Shown piece after piece: positions 12,278 through 24,700 of a DNA stretch of 64,000 nucleotides (its first letter is position 1; each line of letters starts with the position of its first letter). The notes below the pieces were generated by a model that was given only the letters and a program-made list of their open reading frames with translations, was not told the origin of the DNA and searched no databases. The stretch is taken from the NCBI GenBank assembly GCA_013350335.1, contig CM023537.1, positions 47,180,111-47,244,110 of the forward strand, read 5' to 3'. The translations under genes and the position numbers were made by a program. This DNA comes from Chimonanthus salicifolius. Lineage: Eukaryota > Streptophyta > Magnoliopsida > Laurales > Calycanthaceae.

Positions 12278-12537
12278 ATGGCATCGCAACGAAGTGACCC
12301 AAAACTTAATTCACAGACCATTGACATGTGTGGCATTGCAACCTAGCAATCTAAGACGTGGTTCACCATCCACCGGCATGCGTGACATCGCAACCTAATG
12401 ATCCATCACGTGGTTCACAATCCACTGACACGAGTGGCATCACAATCTAAAGGTCCAAGATGTGGTTCACCATCTATCGACATGCGTGGCATCACAACCT
12501 AATGACCCATCATGTGGTTCACAATACACTTTCCTAA
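12278..12537. repeat. Five-unit 52-bp minisatellite
   Basis: Units start at 12278, 12330, 12382, 12434 and 12486, exactly 52 bp apart, and each reads roughly GTGGCATCACAACCTAATGA then CCCATCATGTGGTTCACAATCCACCGACATGC. Units differ by about 5-12 substitutions without indels, so the array is fairly old but length-stable. The array lies just inside a truncated LTR. A 113-codon ORF across its end is a by-product. Confidence 0.85.
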
Positions 12538-13018
12538 ATTCTACAGTATGCGTCAATAGTTTGGGGAAGAATCAATCACATACAAATTACAATCCCTTGA
12601 TTGGGGAAGAGAATCGTTACAGATACACAATATCGGAAAGTCAGGACTTTCCGTTAATACATACATATATGCACGAGGAGATCCTCTTCTGCTCGGTTCA
12701 CAACAAAATTATGCATCTCCAATCATCATACGCATCCATCAACATGTTGGGAAAACATGCATTCAACTCAAAGCATATTATATCGAACATAACGCATATA
12801 TGAAGGACATATTCATAAAGCGTATAAATCATACATTAGGTCTCAAACATTCAATCAAGCAGACAGACTGGGCCTTTCACTTCCTGGCATTCAAACCACA
12901 CTTACATTTCATCTCTGAACAATTTACTTCTTTATGAATCTCACTATTTAGTAAGTGATTCTCCTTATTGATTTAAGCCCAATTCCACGTCAAACCATTC
13001 AATGATACATGCAGTTTA
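12538..13018. other. Intergenic, no recognisable gene
   Basis: AT-rich sequence with repeated CATATA and CATAC words, between the minisatellite and the TRIM. No RNA gene, domain or complete repeat is visible. Confidence 0.35.
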
Positions 13019-13659
13019 TGTGACGCCTAGGCCCAAACGCCTCAGGCCCAATCCCCAGGCATTGTTGGAGAGGGAGAGAGAGAAAGAGATGGCTGGGCGT
13101 GTGGATGTGGAAAATTGTCTCACATTGCCTAAGAGCCATAAATTCTGTGGAAATATAAGAGAGAGCACCCCTCAACCTAACACAACACATTTTGGGCCTG
13201 GGAGTGAGCCTAGGCCCAATGCAAAGCGAGTATTTTTGGGCTCAAAGCGGACAACATTGTGGTGGATTGGGACGGGTTGCTACAAGTGGTATCAGAGAAC
13301 AATTCAACCCTCTACTTGTGTGGGTCCTGTGATGTAGCAAAGCCATGGACAAATCTAGGTTTTTGAGGGATCAATTGTGACGCCCAAGCCCAGATGCCTC
13401 AAACCCAGTCCCTAGGCTCAACAGTGTTGGGCGCTGCTGGAGAGGGAGGGAGAGAGGGAGCTGGTTGGGCATGTGGCTGTGGGAAATAGTCCTACATCAG
13501 TCAGGAGCCAGAAATTCTAAGGGAATATAAGAGAGCACCCATCAATCTAACACAATGCGTTTTGGACCTAAGAATGAGCATGGGCCCAATGCAAAGTTGT
13601 GCGAGTCTTTTTTAGCCCAAAGTGGATGATATTATGCTAGGTCAAGATGGTTCGTTACA
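13019..13659 (+). mobile_element. Complete TRIM retroelement
   Basis: Two LTRs, 13019-13283 and 13376-13659, both start TGTGACGCC and end in (GC/GT)TACA. They align throughout ('TAAGAGAGCACCC', 'CTAACACAA', 'GGGCCCAATGCAAAG' and others). Just after the first LTR, TGGTATCAGAG (13286-13296) is the initiator tRNA-Met primer site, and GAGGGATCAAT precedes the second LTR as a polypurine tract. The internal part is about 92 bp and non-coding, defining a terminal-repeat retrotransposon in miniature. Flanks GTTTA and TTTTA match at 4 of 5 positions. Confidence 0.8.
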
Positions 13660-14097
13660 TTTTAACCCAAAATGCATTAAGGTTTCATTTCATAGAATTA
13701 TGCAATTATGAATGCAAAACTGTGAAATACATTAAATGTGTTTGTTCTCCTCACCTAGGGTTGTGGTAAAGTTTTGAAGCTCCTAGAGTCCACAAGAATT
13801 ACAGTGAATTAAATCAAAGCTAATTCTGGAAAGAAAAATGAATCAGAAGGTGGTCGGATGATCAATAGATCAGCCAACGATCGGACGGTGATTGAACGAT
13901 GGTTGGGTCATCAGATCAACCCAAAAACTCAGAATTAGGGGGAAAATATAAGAAAAATCTGAGGAATGAGAAGTTTTTAAAACAAAATAGAGATATGACT
14001 TTTTCATTGAAAAACCTTGTTTTAAGAAAAAACTTAATTCTTTTCTAAAATCAAAACCTTAATTTGAAAGGGATTTAAACAAAACATAAATTTGGTG

Positions 14098-14225
14098 TGC
14101 CCACATAGATGTAGTTCAACTGATAATCTCCCGTCTCAGGAAGCGAAAGGTTGCGGATTCAAGTCTCATGGTCTAAGCTTAGTGTGCCTTAGGAATAATG
14201 GGCTCACCAATGGGAAAAACAAAAC
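14098..14225 (+). mobile_element. tRNA-derived SINE
   Basis: The sequence ATGTAGTTCAACTGATAA resembles a Pol III A box, and GGTTGCGGATTCAAGTCTC, about 40 bases later, a B box. The text after the B box (AGTGTGCCTTAGGAATAATGGGCTCAC) is the same type of tail as in the SINE copies near 46800 and 57890. It is a retroposon rather than a tRNA gene: there is no cloverleaf acceptor stem and its tail is SINE-like. Confidence 0.6.
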
Positions 14226-14534
14226 ATAAACTTTAAATGAAAGAGATAAAACCAACCTCGAAATCCAGTGGAGAGGGAGGTGAATTCTGAGGAGAGAGAG
14301 AGAGAGAAAAGCTTCAATCGGTGGAGAGAGCCTCGGAGAGAAAATCTTCAGGGGAAGATGAAAAAGAGGGAGAGAGACTAAAAAGAGACATTTTCTTTTT
14401 TAATATATTTTTGAAATACTCATACATTTAAAATTTAAAATTTATTTTTTTAGGTACCATACATTTTTAAATTTCATGGTTTACCATACAGTTTTATATT
14501 ACGTGGTCCTACCCAGGGATTAAAATACCGGATT

Positions 14535-14605
14535 AACCGGTATATCGGCCGATATGCAAATATCGGCCGATATGCATATCGGCCGATATACCGGCCGGTA
14601 AATTT
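14535..14605. repeat. Left subterminal palindrome cluster of the hAT element
   Basis: Three close copies of the perfect palindrome ATATCGGCCGATAT or near variants, followed by ACCGGCCGGT. They sit 20-90 bp inside the element end. In hAT elements, short subterminal repeats are transposase binding sites, so these are candidate binding sites by inference. Confidence 0.65.
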
Positions 14606-15587
14606 CTCTCTCTTCCGATTTTTTTTTTTTTGTTCGATTTTTTTTGGATAATGTCGGAAAATTTTGGGCTTCTTGAAAATATAATTTTTTCATTAAATAT
14701 CGGTCATATACATACTCAAATTATTTATTTAAGTTTCATCTATTTTCAATATTAAAATTAACAATAGATGATTTTAACTTATAAAAATATGAAAATGTCA
14801 CATCAATTCTCTCAAGTCTCATCAATAAGTAGATCCTATTATATAATTAATCAATATAGGAAAATTAATAATAAAAATAAAAATAAAACTTCTTATCTCA
14901 TAGCTCCACACATATTAAAAATTTGAATTAATGCCTATGTTATTGGGTAATTATAAATACATACTTACGTTTTCAATAATTTCAATTTCATTCCTAACAT
15001 TTGAAAGTCATGTATAAATGAGTCTCTGTATGTATTCTAATGTGTGAATAATTTTTAGGAATAATAAAATATTAACTATGATAAGAGTCCACTTATGCTA
15101 AGATAATAAAATGACAAAAAGATTTTAGCCATCATGTATTTATGTTGCCATGTATACACCTCACACACTTTAATAAATTGAAATTGAGTCAAATTAATTG
15201 AATAGTATTTTAAAATTCAAATTATGTTTTTAAAATTTTCAAGAAGTGGTAATAAAAGGTAAAATAGTATTTTATAAGTGAAGACCTCTAAATAATATCA
15301 TATTGTTTTTTTTTTTTTTAGACTATTAGTTATCTATCAAAATTTGAATTCATTTTAAGTAGATCTCAATGAAATTGAATTTCACATCTCAAAATTTGAA
15401 TCACATCAAAGCTTGTCCAAATTTTCTCAAAACAAATGTAATATTACTATGGATCCAGCTCTTCATATGGATAACCCGGGACGTGGAAATAAAATCTTGC
15501 ATACGTGTCTTCCGGAAGTCGCTCATCATTAGACGTGTAGTCGGATGTTGATGATGGATTGTGGTACTGCCAACTATCAGATGAGGG

Positions 15588-18500
15588 TTACGATTGACGA
15601 TCTGAAATCGACATGGACTGCATATTACTGGATAATGAGTTCGTGTCGAAGTGCCCATAGCTCGGTTGACCATAATATCCTGTTGGCGTATATCCGAAAG
15701 ATACATATCCTTCACCGGGCAAGTTTGTTCCGCCATGAGGAGGTGTATGTTGCCTATCATCCTGTTGGTAATGGACTTCACTCATGTTGGGATAATACCC
15801 CGGTGGGCCGGCAGGCTCAACATCCACAACAATATTTGGATGAGTAAAATCCAACCCATCATCTGACCCATTACCGTCATCGGTAGATGAATCAGAATCA
15901 GATCTAGCCGACCCATAATAACGTCTGCTGGGTTGGCTGCTCGGAACAACAGGTTCTTTTCCTCTTAATGATCTCCTCCTCTGTGAAGAGCTAGATACCC
16001 CATCTGTCCCAGTGGGCCGTTCACTAACAGAATGACGACGTGGAGCCATCCTTGTACTTGTCTGACGTTCTAGACCCACATTTGGAGGGCGGGACACACT
16101 TATTGAATGGCGGCGACCTTCATTTTCCGCCTCGTCCTCGGAATCTTGCAATTCTCCCAACTCTATACTTTGATCTAAAAATGATATATCTAGATCATGC
16201 AGTACAGGTTGTTCTTCCTCTTCGATCCATTCACTTAATGGATCATTATAGGTAAATAGAGACTCGAGGTCGATCGGGACGAAAAAATCATCGGCATCTT
16301 CACGTGTCAACTCGGGGTACCTCCTCAAATTCCTTGCCCTTAGCCTCTGATTGTAGTGTAGGTACACTAAATCATTAAGTCTTTGAGATGATAATCTGTT
16401 TCGAGGCTTGCTATGGACATATTTAAATGTCGACCGGTTACGCTCGCAGTTGGTTGCACTGCACGTCTGGCTCATCAGCTTGATGGCATACTTCCTCAAT
16501 ATAGGTGAGCTGTTGCCAAAATATGTCCACCATTGGGTAGCACTCATCGTCGCCGTCTCTCTCAACCTAACATCGGCAGCTTCATCCGCAAATGACTCCA
16601 AGCGGTTCTCAAAATTGTGTAACTTCAAAACAAAAATAAAACACAATTAGTATTATCGGATAATGAACAACTTTCAAATCATCAAAAATATGGAGATCAT
16701 AATGAACAAAAGTAGTACATCTCTAAAACATGCCGCCCGTTCACCAAGATGCATGACACCCATAATCTCCAATGTCCGTCTTACGCAGTTACGAATTGAG
16801 TCAGTCGACAGTTCTAAACCTAACTCATTAGGTTTCTTTGAGAAGGGATTCAAATAATATGCTGCCAAGTGAAATACAATGCAATTAGCCTAAATATAAG
16901 ATATGCACAATAGTAAGATATAAACACACTAGCGAATAAAAAACTAACCTGCAATGTACTGTGGGTTGGAGATGAAAAATTGATTAATCCTGTCGTTGAT
17001 AATTTCCATGAAGTGAACCGAAGGATTAACTTTCGCAACTTCAGTTTTAGCCTTTATCATGCATTCAAATACATAGGGGAGCGTCGGCTTCTTATCTCCG
17101 TCTACAAATCGGAGTGCTGTGACTATGGGTGCAGAGATGTTGATGGCCGATACGATACTGTCCCAGAACACTTTAGATACAAATAAGTGTGTAATGTTCT
17201 GGTAATATATTTGATGTTCAGCGTTCCTCATGTCGAACACATTCGCAAATGACCTACTTTTCGCCATCTTCATCAATTTTGTCTTGCTTCTTAAGAAGCT
17301 CTGCAACGTAAGGAATACTGTGGCGAAACGTGTTACTGCAGGTCGCAGTAGTTCACGACATTTCGTGTACTTCCTCATTACCTCTAAGATTCTAACATGA
17401 TTGTATATAAATGTGGTGACATCCTTACACCAGTCAATTAGGTTCGCAAATTCCCTCACATTAGCAAAATCTTTGAGGATCAAGTCTATGCAGTGGGCCG
17501 CACAGGGGGTCCATAAGATCCACGGGTATGTGTTCGCGACCTTCCTCGCTCCCGACTTATAGCCTACTCCATTGTCCGTTACAATTTGGACAACATTCTC
17601 AGGTCCAATTTCTTCACAGACGGACACCATCAAGCTACAAAGAAAGTCACCATCATTTACTCGGCTTGATGTGTCGTATGATTTATGATACACTGTGCCA
17701 CATTGATTATAAATGAGGAAGTTAACGATACTACGGTTATCGTCACTCTTCCAGCCATCCGACATAAGGGTTACTCCCGTATCCTCCCAGGAAGACTTAA
17801 AATTATTTACCCATTCTCGCATCCGCTGTATTTCACGGGGGATGAACGTGGTAGAAATCTCATACGGCGATGGGAAGTTGATATTAGGTCCAGCAGTTGC
17901 GGATGCAAAGCACACAGACTTAAAATATGGACTTAAGATTTCAGTCTGTGGCCGATGCCTGTCGGTGAAAAACTTAGTGACTGCCGTCCCAACTAATTGT
18001 TTTGCCGTCTCTTTGTCTACTTGATTTATTTTTCCTTGTTTCAAAGAAGTTGGTCTGTCCCACATTGGATCACCAGCACCAACTGTATTCGGATTTACAC
18101 CGTAGCGTTCAGGCCTTGCTTGTTCTCCTCCTCTGAATGCATTTTTGATGGAATTCCATCGGCCCATAAGTCCAGATTTTTTTCTGGATGATCCATGCAC
18201 AGTCCCTGATCCACTCGCACCGCCTGTGTAGAGTATTAAAATTCAGTATTTGGCATTTTAATGTAATTGAGAAATAAATTGTTTTTGTTACATTAAACAA
18301 TTAATTTAAAGAAATTAACCTGCACCACTCTGCTTTCTGATGTCATGTTCGCGGCGACTAATTCGCATTGCACGCCGCAAGTCTCTGTCCTCCTCAATCT
18401 CGTCTGGATCCTCTTCTGAAGACGACGGGACATTTTCCATGTATTGGCCCTCCCTTTCACTTTCTAAACAGTCGGCCATTATGTGACCGATAGCATGCTC

Positions 18501-18740
18501 TTCTGCTTCAGTCCTTATTTTCTTTTTTTTAGCATTCACTTCCAGTAGTTGCCTGCAAATAATTTGCGCTTGTGCTGGTGCGCGTTTGCAAGTGGCTACA
18601 TCTCCCGTCTTTCCGGCTATATGTGCCTTCAAACGGGTTATTCCTCCAGATACCATCTTCTCACAGAAGTTGCATTTGACTTTGTTGTTACTATGTCGTT
18701 CACCGAACGACCATGCTGAATCTTCATTGTTCTTTGCCAT
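15588..18740 (-). CDS. hAT transposase (BED finger, DUF659, C-terminal dimerisation region)
   Basis: Four exons on the minus strand: 18740-18320, 18223-16949, 16861-16719 and 16622-15588, all with GT-AG introns and consistent phase, giving 957 residues. Exon 1 carries a BED-type zinc finger (CNFC, then a spaced His/Cys set after RLKAH). Exon 2 carries DUF659 with VTLMSDGWKS, IVTDNGVGYKSG and WTPCAAHCIDLIL, which hold acidic residues of the hAT catalytic core. Exon 3 has YYLNP. Exon 4 begins the C-terminal dimerisation region (ATQWWTYFG, LMSQTCSATNCERN) and a long Ser/Arg/Gly-rich tail. The frame ends at TAA 15588-15590. The homologous copy at 62386 continues about 46 residues, and here the same frame is open from that TAA to TAG at 15447-15449. 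So a C-to-T nonsense change (CAA to TAA) has probably trimmed only the tail. The product cuts and pastes the element in the nucleus. Confidence 0.85.
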
Positions 18741-18754
18741 TGCTGTTTAAGAAT

Positions 18755-19185
18755 CTGATTTTTTTGATACGTTTACACATTTTTGGGCAATTTATCACAT
18801 GAAAATGGGGAATTAAATGATAAAATTAAAAAAAACATCATCTGCTGTGAATCTGAAACTTATTACAGTAATAAGAGACTACATAGTCAGAGGCTTCATT
18901 GAAAAAAAGAACCTGATTTTTTTGATACATTTACACATTTTTTCACAATTTATCACATGAAAATGGGGGATTAAATGATAAAATTAAAAAAAAAAACATC
19001 ATCTGCCGTGAAACTGAAACTTATTACAGTAATAAGAGACTACATAGTCAGAGGCTTCATTGAAAAAAAGAACCTGATTTTTTTGATACATTTACACATT
19101 TTTTCACAATTTATCACATGAAAATGGGGGATTAAATGATAAAATTAAAAAAAAAAAAATCATCTGCCGTGAAACTGAAATCGAG
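18755..19185. repeat. Tandem repeat of about 158-161 bp upstream of the hAT transposase
   Basis: Units start at CTGATTTTTTTGATAC at 18755, 18913 and 19074, spaced 158 and 161 bp, the third being cut at about 19180. They are over 90% alike. The array lies immediately upstream of the transposase start codon (18740, minus strand), in what should be the element's own promoter and leader. Its effect is unknown; the repeats may duplicate promoter elements. Confidence 0.8.
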
Positions 19186-19914
19186 GTTTTTGTTTAAACA
19201 TTTTAAATTAATAATTACGTTGCACGAAATTTATATTTTTTCACAGAACCTTCTTTCTAAAATGAGAGGGGTGTTTTATAAAAAAAAACAGCCACTTTTC
19301 CCAATAAATACTATTTCTTAATTCTTATGATGTTTTCTAGTACATTTTCACATTAGAAAATAAAAGAAAATGAAAAAAAAAAAACTAATCTGCATGAAAA
19401 AAAATATCATACATTCATAATAAATTCTATGCTAAATGTTTAAGGCTTTAAGCATAAATAAATCACTATCAATAATTAATAATCCATATTTCTAAAACAA
19501 CAACATATTACAAAAAATACATTAAATATTAGACTATACATTAAAACCATAAAATATTTAGATCAGAAGGCTAAAAAATAAAAATGGAATAAAAACTTAC
19601 ATGAAAATGAAGATCAATATATTTCCAGTAGTTTGAACGGAATGATCTTCTAAGATAAGCTAATAATACACAAGGATTTCTAAGATAAGCCGAATGACCG
19701 TTTGTAAGATGGGGATAGGAGTTTGAAAATACCACTGCTAGATGAGTGTGTTTCGTAATGAATTTGTGGATGAATGAGGAGATGTATGGGGTACTAATAT
19801 AGAGGAAAAGTTCGGTCGGTTCAGATCACGGGTTTAAAAAAAAATATTAAGAAATTCAGGCGTGGGAAACACAAAGAATCCCACAGCCTGTTGGATGGGA
19901 TATGATGCAGGATT

Positions 19915-20450
19915 CCTGGGCGATATTTTGGACGAAATATCGCGCGATATATCGTCCGTGATATATCGCCCGATAATCGTTTAAAATATCGTCGATATTA
20001 ATTTTTAAATAATATAACCAGACCGTTACGGGCCAATATTGGGACAATATCGGCCGATATTTTGGACCAATAAACGGTCCAAATATCGCCCGATATTTGT
20101 ACTAAATATCGCCGATATTTGGTGGGTCCCACTACCGATATTTTTTTTTTTTTTTTTAAAAACCATACTTTCCAGCCCGATAAATAGTATATCGGGCGAT
20201 ATTGGGCCGATATATCGCCCGTATCGGCCGATATTGTATTATTTTTTTTAAAAAAAAAAAAGGAAAAAAAATTTAATATACCGATATTTTCGAATATCGG
20301 CCGATATTAGGGCCGATATTGGGGACCGTTTATCGCCCATATCGGCCGATATTCCAACAGTACGGCCGATACTTATCGTATCGGCCGATATTTCAAGGTT
20401 TCAAAAAACCGATATATATCGGCCGATACGATATGTATCGGCCGATATTT
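19915..20450. repeat. Right subterminal palindrome cluster of the hAT element
   Basis: About 530 bp dense in TATCGGCCGATA and TATCGCCCGATAT variants, with at least seven near-perfect copies between 20045 and 20450. The left side (19915-20010) contains diverged forms built on CGATATATCG. The cluster is much larger than the left one, giving an asymmetric element. The same word fills the MITE at 60407-60875, linking the two. Confidence 0.75.
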
Positions 20451-20467
20451 AAACCTTAGGTCCTACC

Positions 20468-21003
20468 ATTGATCAACAATATAAATAAACTTCATTTAAT
20501 GATTAAAAAATATAGAATTTGTTCTCTTTCACTCTTCACTTATTTCATCCCTGACTTAAATTTCTATTGAGTCTTCAAGGTTTCCACAAAATATCATCCG
20601 AAAAGAGTGAGGAGAAATTGAAAAACATAAAGTTCTCCAGAGTTATGTTTAGACGAGAATAAAATAGTACAATAAGAGAAGTAAGAAAAACTTTTATCCC
20701 TATTCTCTTAGAGATAGAACTCAAGTATGGCTATATAAATTGTGTTAGATATTTTTTATTTTTTAAAATAATTATAAATTTATAAAATGAAAAACATCTA
20801 GTTAGATTAAAAGATTATTTCAAGGTTGACATGTGGACCAAATTTCATCTACAAAATTAAATTCTACCAATATGATCTTCACAGTCAAATTCACTAAGCA
20901 TCTTTTTTTCAAAAAAAAAATATACCTAGAGATATTTCACCACTAAAATCAAGTAAGGTTTTATTTTCAGATGAGCTGTCAATCTCATTAGTTAAATGTT
21001 TTA
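20468..21003. other. Intergenic between hAT element and Stowaway-like MITE
   Basis: AT-rich sequence without a recognisable gene or RNA. It lies downstream of the polyamine oxidase gene, which ends at 21747 on the minus strand. Confidence 0.4.
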
Positions 21004-21174
21004 CTTTATTTGTCCTAATTTAATGGTCTTATATGCATTTTTCGAATTATCTCAAAATAATTGTCTGATATGTTATTTTAATTATCTTTCTCTATTATAT
21101 CTAATCTAATATGTCTTTTGAGTCCTTTAAACAATTCAAAATTTTAAAATGGGACAACTAAACTAAGACAGGAG
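21004..21174. mobile_element. Stowaway-like MITE
   Basis: A 171-bp segment flanked by TA (21002-21003 and 21175-21176). The inverted right end reads CTCCTGTCTTAGTTTAGTTGTCC and the left reads CTTTATTTGTCCTAATTTAATGG, the pattern of the CTCCCTCCGTCCC Stowaway family in decayed form. A related copy lies at about 22463. Confidence 0.5.
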
Positions 21175-21746
21175 TATTAAAAACACAAGAAAAATATATA
21201 TAGAAATAACCATATACAATCCAACCATCTTCTCCTCTTAAGAGAAAAAGTTTATTATCTCAGGAGCCCATTTCTCTGTCAAAGAAGACCCAAACAAGAG
21301 AAGTGATACTAGGGGAATCTCATTAAGTAGACGTCCACACGGATAATACTCCAAAAAAGTTCTCTATCCAGACAAAACCATTCAACTAAAAATGAAATCA
21401 TAGTTCACGTCGGAAGTATAGTCACTAACGTTACATAAGACAAACAATGAGGTCCATAATTTATATAGATGACTATATTGTCCACAATATCAGACTTGTC
21501 AACATATATAGCTTAGCCTAGATTTCAAATTAACTCTCAAGAAAGTGATACTAGAAACCTACCTAAAATCTCTTTAAGATCTTGTAGAAACTCAATCGAA
21601 GCTATGTTACACACAGGGAGAGAGAGAAACCAAATGCATAAGCAAGGAAAACTGACATTTTCCTTGTCTTCTTCAGACATATGGAAATAAATGGAGTCTT
21701 GTGCAAATTGTTACCCATGTATAACATAGATGGGATCAGTTGGCAA

Positions 21747-24700
21747 TCACAGGCGAGAGATGAGGAGAGGAACAGAGACGGAAGTGAATTCTTCCCCCAT
21801 GACAGGGTGAAACAGGTTCAACTCCCCATAGCGTTCCAGGACACGCATTCTACAATCCTCTGCGGCCATGAGACCAGTTGAGAAGGCACCGTGAACTGTC
21901 CCTGGGTAGCTCACGCTTGTCGCTTCACCCGCGAAGAAGAGATTGTCGACAGGGATCCGAAGCCTTTCGTACAAATCATGAGGTTTTCCTACTGCATCAT
22001 AGCTGTAGGATCCACGTGAATTCCTGTCTGTTCCCCAGTGGGAGACGAGATACTGAATCTGGATAAACACAAAACTATGAGTGACAATTTTAAATGGCTT
22101 CAGAGAGGGTCATCAAACTTCATACAAACAAATATGGTGAATTGCCATACGTTTCATAATCATACTGTATCATCTTACTATTCAATCTTCATCTGACCGT
22201 CAAATAAATCTTTACTATTCATTCATTAAACAATTAAGATTTACTTTTAGAAAAACATACGAAACATTCATCAAAAATTGACTAAAAATAAAACAGAGAT
22301 TTAAAATTAGATTAGGTGAGTATCATACCAATAGCTAAAAACATGTAAAATCCGTCTAGAAGTCACTAAAATATTTATAAAAAATCCTTTTTTAATAGAA
22401 GATTCAATTTGGTGCATTTGGCACTTAACATAAAAGTAAGGAAAATTTGTGGTAAAATACTACTCCCTCTGTCTCAATTTAGTTGCCTCATATGTATTTT
22501 TAAACTGTCCCCCAAAATAGTTGTCTGATATTTTACATTTACAAATTACAAGCACATGTAGATTCTCTCTCTCTATCTCTCTACTTTGGCTCTTGAAACC
22601 ATCCTTAAAAAATTCAAAATTTTAAAATAGGACAATTAAAATGGGTTAAATGGATATGAAAAGTTGAAAGGAATTGACCACGAAAAAAAGGAAAGTTCAT
22701 GTAAAAAATAGCTCAATATAGAAAAAATGGTTTTAAGATTGGCTATAGTATGTACTACACTGACTTTTAAGTAGATATTCATTGATTAATTACTTTACCT
22801 TGTGCTAACGAGTGGAGTTTTATGTGATAAAAGAGTCCCTCTAACGATGATTTTATAAAACAATTATTAGATCTGCAAAGTTATATGGAACTAAAAAGTG
22901 GGCAATGAAGAAAAAAACAAATAGACAAAGTTGAGACTATAAAGATGAGCATATTACGTTGGATGAATGAATTAACCCTAAAGCATATAGTTTCGAAACA
23001 AACGCATCAGGGATGGTCTAAAAGTAGGCCCAATAGATGACAAACTAAGAGAAACTCATTTGAAGTGGTTTGATCATGTTAGTAGAAAATTGTATTCGAC
23101 ACCAGTGCATAGAGTTGAGAAGCTAAGATCATAGCCACTAGAAGGAGAGGCCAAGCACTCTAAACATGGAGGGAAGAGTAAAGAAGGATACGTTAGATTA
23201 AAGAAGTGGCTAATGGTTTGATTTATGATAAGGTCAATTGGGAAAAACAAACTCATAAAGCCTCTCCTAGGCTCTCACCTATTTCTTAAGAAACTTTTTT
23301 TCTAAAACAATATTTTTTAAAGCTTTTTGTAATAGCTATTAAATATCATGGTTAATATGAGTATTTATTAGTGATCATTAATCAAAAGTTCTAATTCTTA
23401 GAAGCTCAGTTGCCCATATATTTTGGTGCTTTGGACAAGTAGTAGTATATCTTGTTAACATTGATACAATAAGAATATAAATCCATTAATTTACATATAC
23501 TTTAATCTAAATAAGTGTGCATGACAAAATAGACTCCCTATGGGCGGAATGCAGCTCATCAGTGTGAGATGGACTTCATAGCACTGTAAATATGTAATAT
23601 AATCATCATCATGACCCTATGCCCCACGCCATGATATCACCATACTTCGATCTCAAATCCCAACAAACATCAAAGAATGATTAGTCGAAGGTGATTCTCA
23701 AGTTATAGTGAGTTGGGCTTTGGGTTCTATTTGCCCGTGGAGATTTTTAAATAAAATTGAAAGGATTCGGAGCATTATCGATTCTTTTCATCTCAATATC
23801 ACTTGGGTTCCTCGTTCAGCTAATTTGGCTGCCGATGAGTTGACTCGTCAGGGGTTATCTTTAGAATCTGAAGTAGTTTCACACTTTTTGTAGTTGTGTT
23901 TTGGGGGGCCTTTTTGGCCTTCCTTTGCGCATGTATTCTTTTCTTGTTTTTAATGAAGTTATCTTTCAAAAAAAAAAATTAAAAGGTAATTTTATAGGTT
24001 TTCCCAATCACTCTTTCTCCAAAAGGTAGAATAACGATTTTACCATGAGGATGGAAGAACTCAAGGGACTTATGAAATTAATGATACAGTATGATGTCAT
24101 CTGACACAGCTTACTTTATCATCAAACAAGATTTTTGAGAAGAAACTCCTTGTAAATTTCACCCAATCTAAGCAAACACTTACAGAAACATGGGCAGAAA
24201 AGGAATTGCACATCAAATAATAATAATAAAACAAATAATATTTTTTGGATCTCTTTTCACTGGCTTTGGGACTATAGAAGTTCAAAGCCCCTACTTTTCC
24301 CTAAAAGAACACCCAAAATATTTAAAGGAAAAGATAGTTTCAGAAAATAAAATAAGAAGGTATTGGTATGTTTATTCTATTGGAACATGTTCACAGTATT
24401 AGGAAAGGGATAAAGAAAGAAAAAACTTTAATGAGATCATTTCATTTAGTTTTGGTTTTTCCATCGAGTCCAATGATTAATTGATTTTTTTTTCCTACAA
24501 GGTGATTTGACACTAAGTTACGTATCATTTTGTAAAATTCAAATTGTAAATTGAACAAATTTTAATAAACATCGGTAATCCATTCCTGCATTTTCTTCTC
24601 AATTTCAGTTTGTATTCTACTATTCATCAATTCTTTTAGTGTTTTACATGCCTAGAAGAATTACAGGTCCACCTACTCTACAATTCGGTCTATCAAATAG

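Larger units (their letters stand above)
14506..20467 (-). mobile_element. hAT transposon with DUF659 transposase
   Basis: The element spans 14514-20459 and is flanked by perfect 8-bp duplications GTCCTACC at 14506-14513 and 20460-20467, as expected for hAT. Its ends, CAGGGATTAAAATA and (inverted right end) CTAAGGTTTAAATA, fit the hAT CAGGG type. Subterminal clusters of TATCGGCCGATA-type palindromes occupy about 14535-14605 on the left and about 19915-20450 on the right. A four-exon transposase gene lies on the minus strand (18740 to 15588). It looks recent, because the duplication is perfect and the frame almost whole. A related dead copy starts at 61137. Confidence 0.9.

Noticed and set aside
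12462..12803. 113-codon plus-strand ORF
   Set aside because: It begins inside the 52-bp minisatellite and shows no domain or codon bias.
15401..15781. 126-codon minus-strand ORF
   Set aside because: A different frame of the transposase exon 4; the real frame has homologous protein text in both copies.
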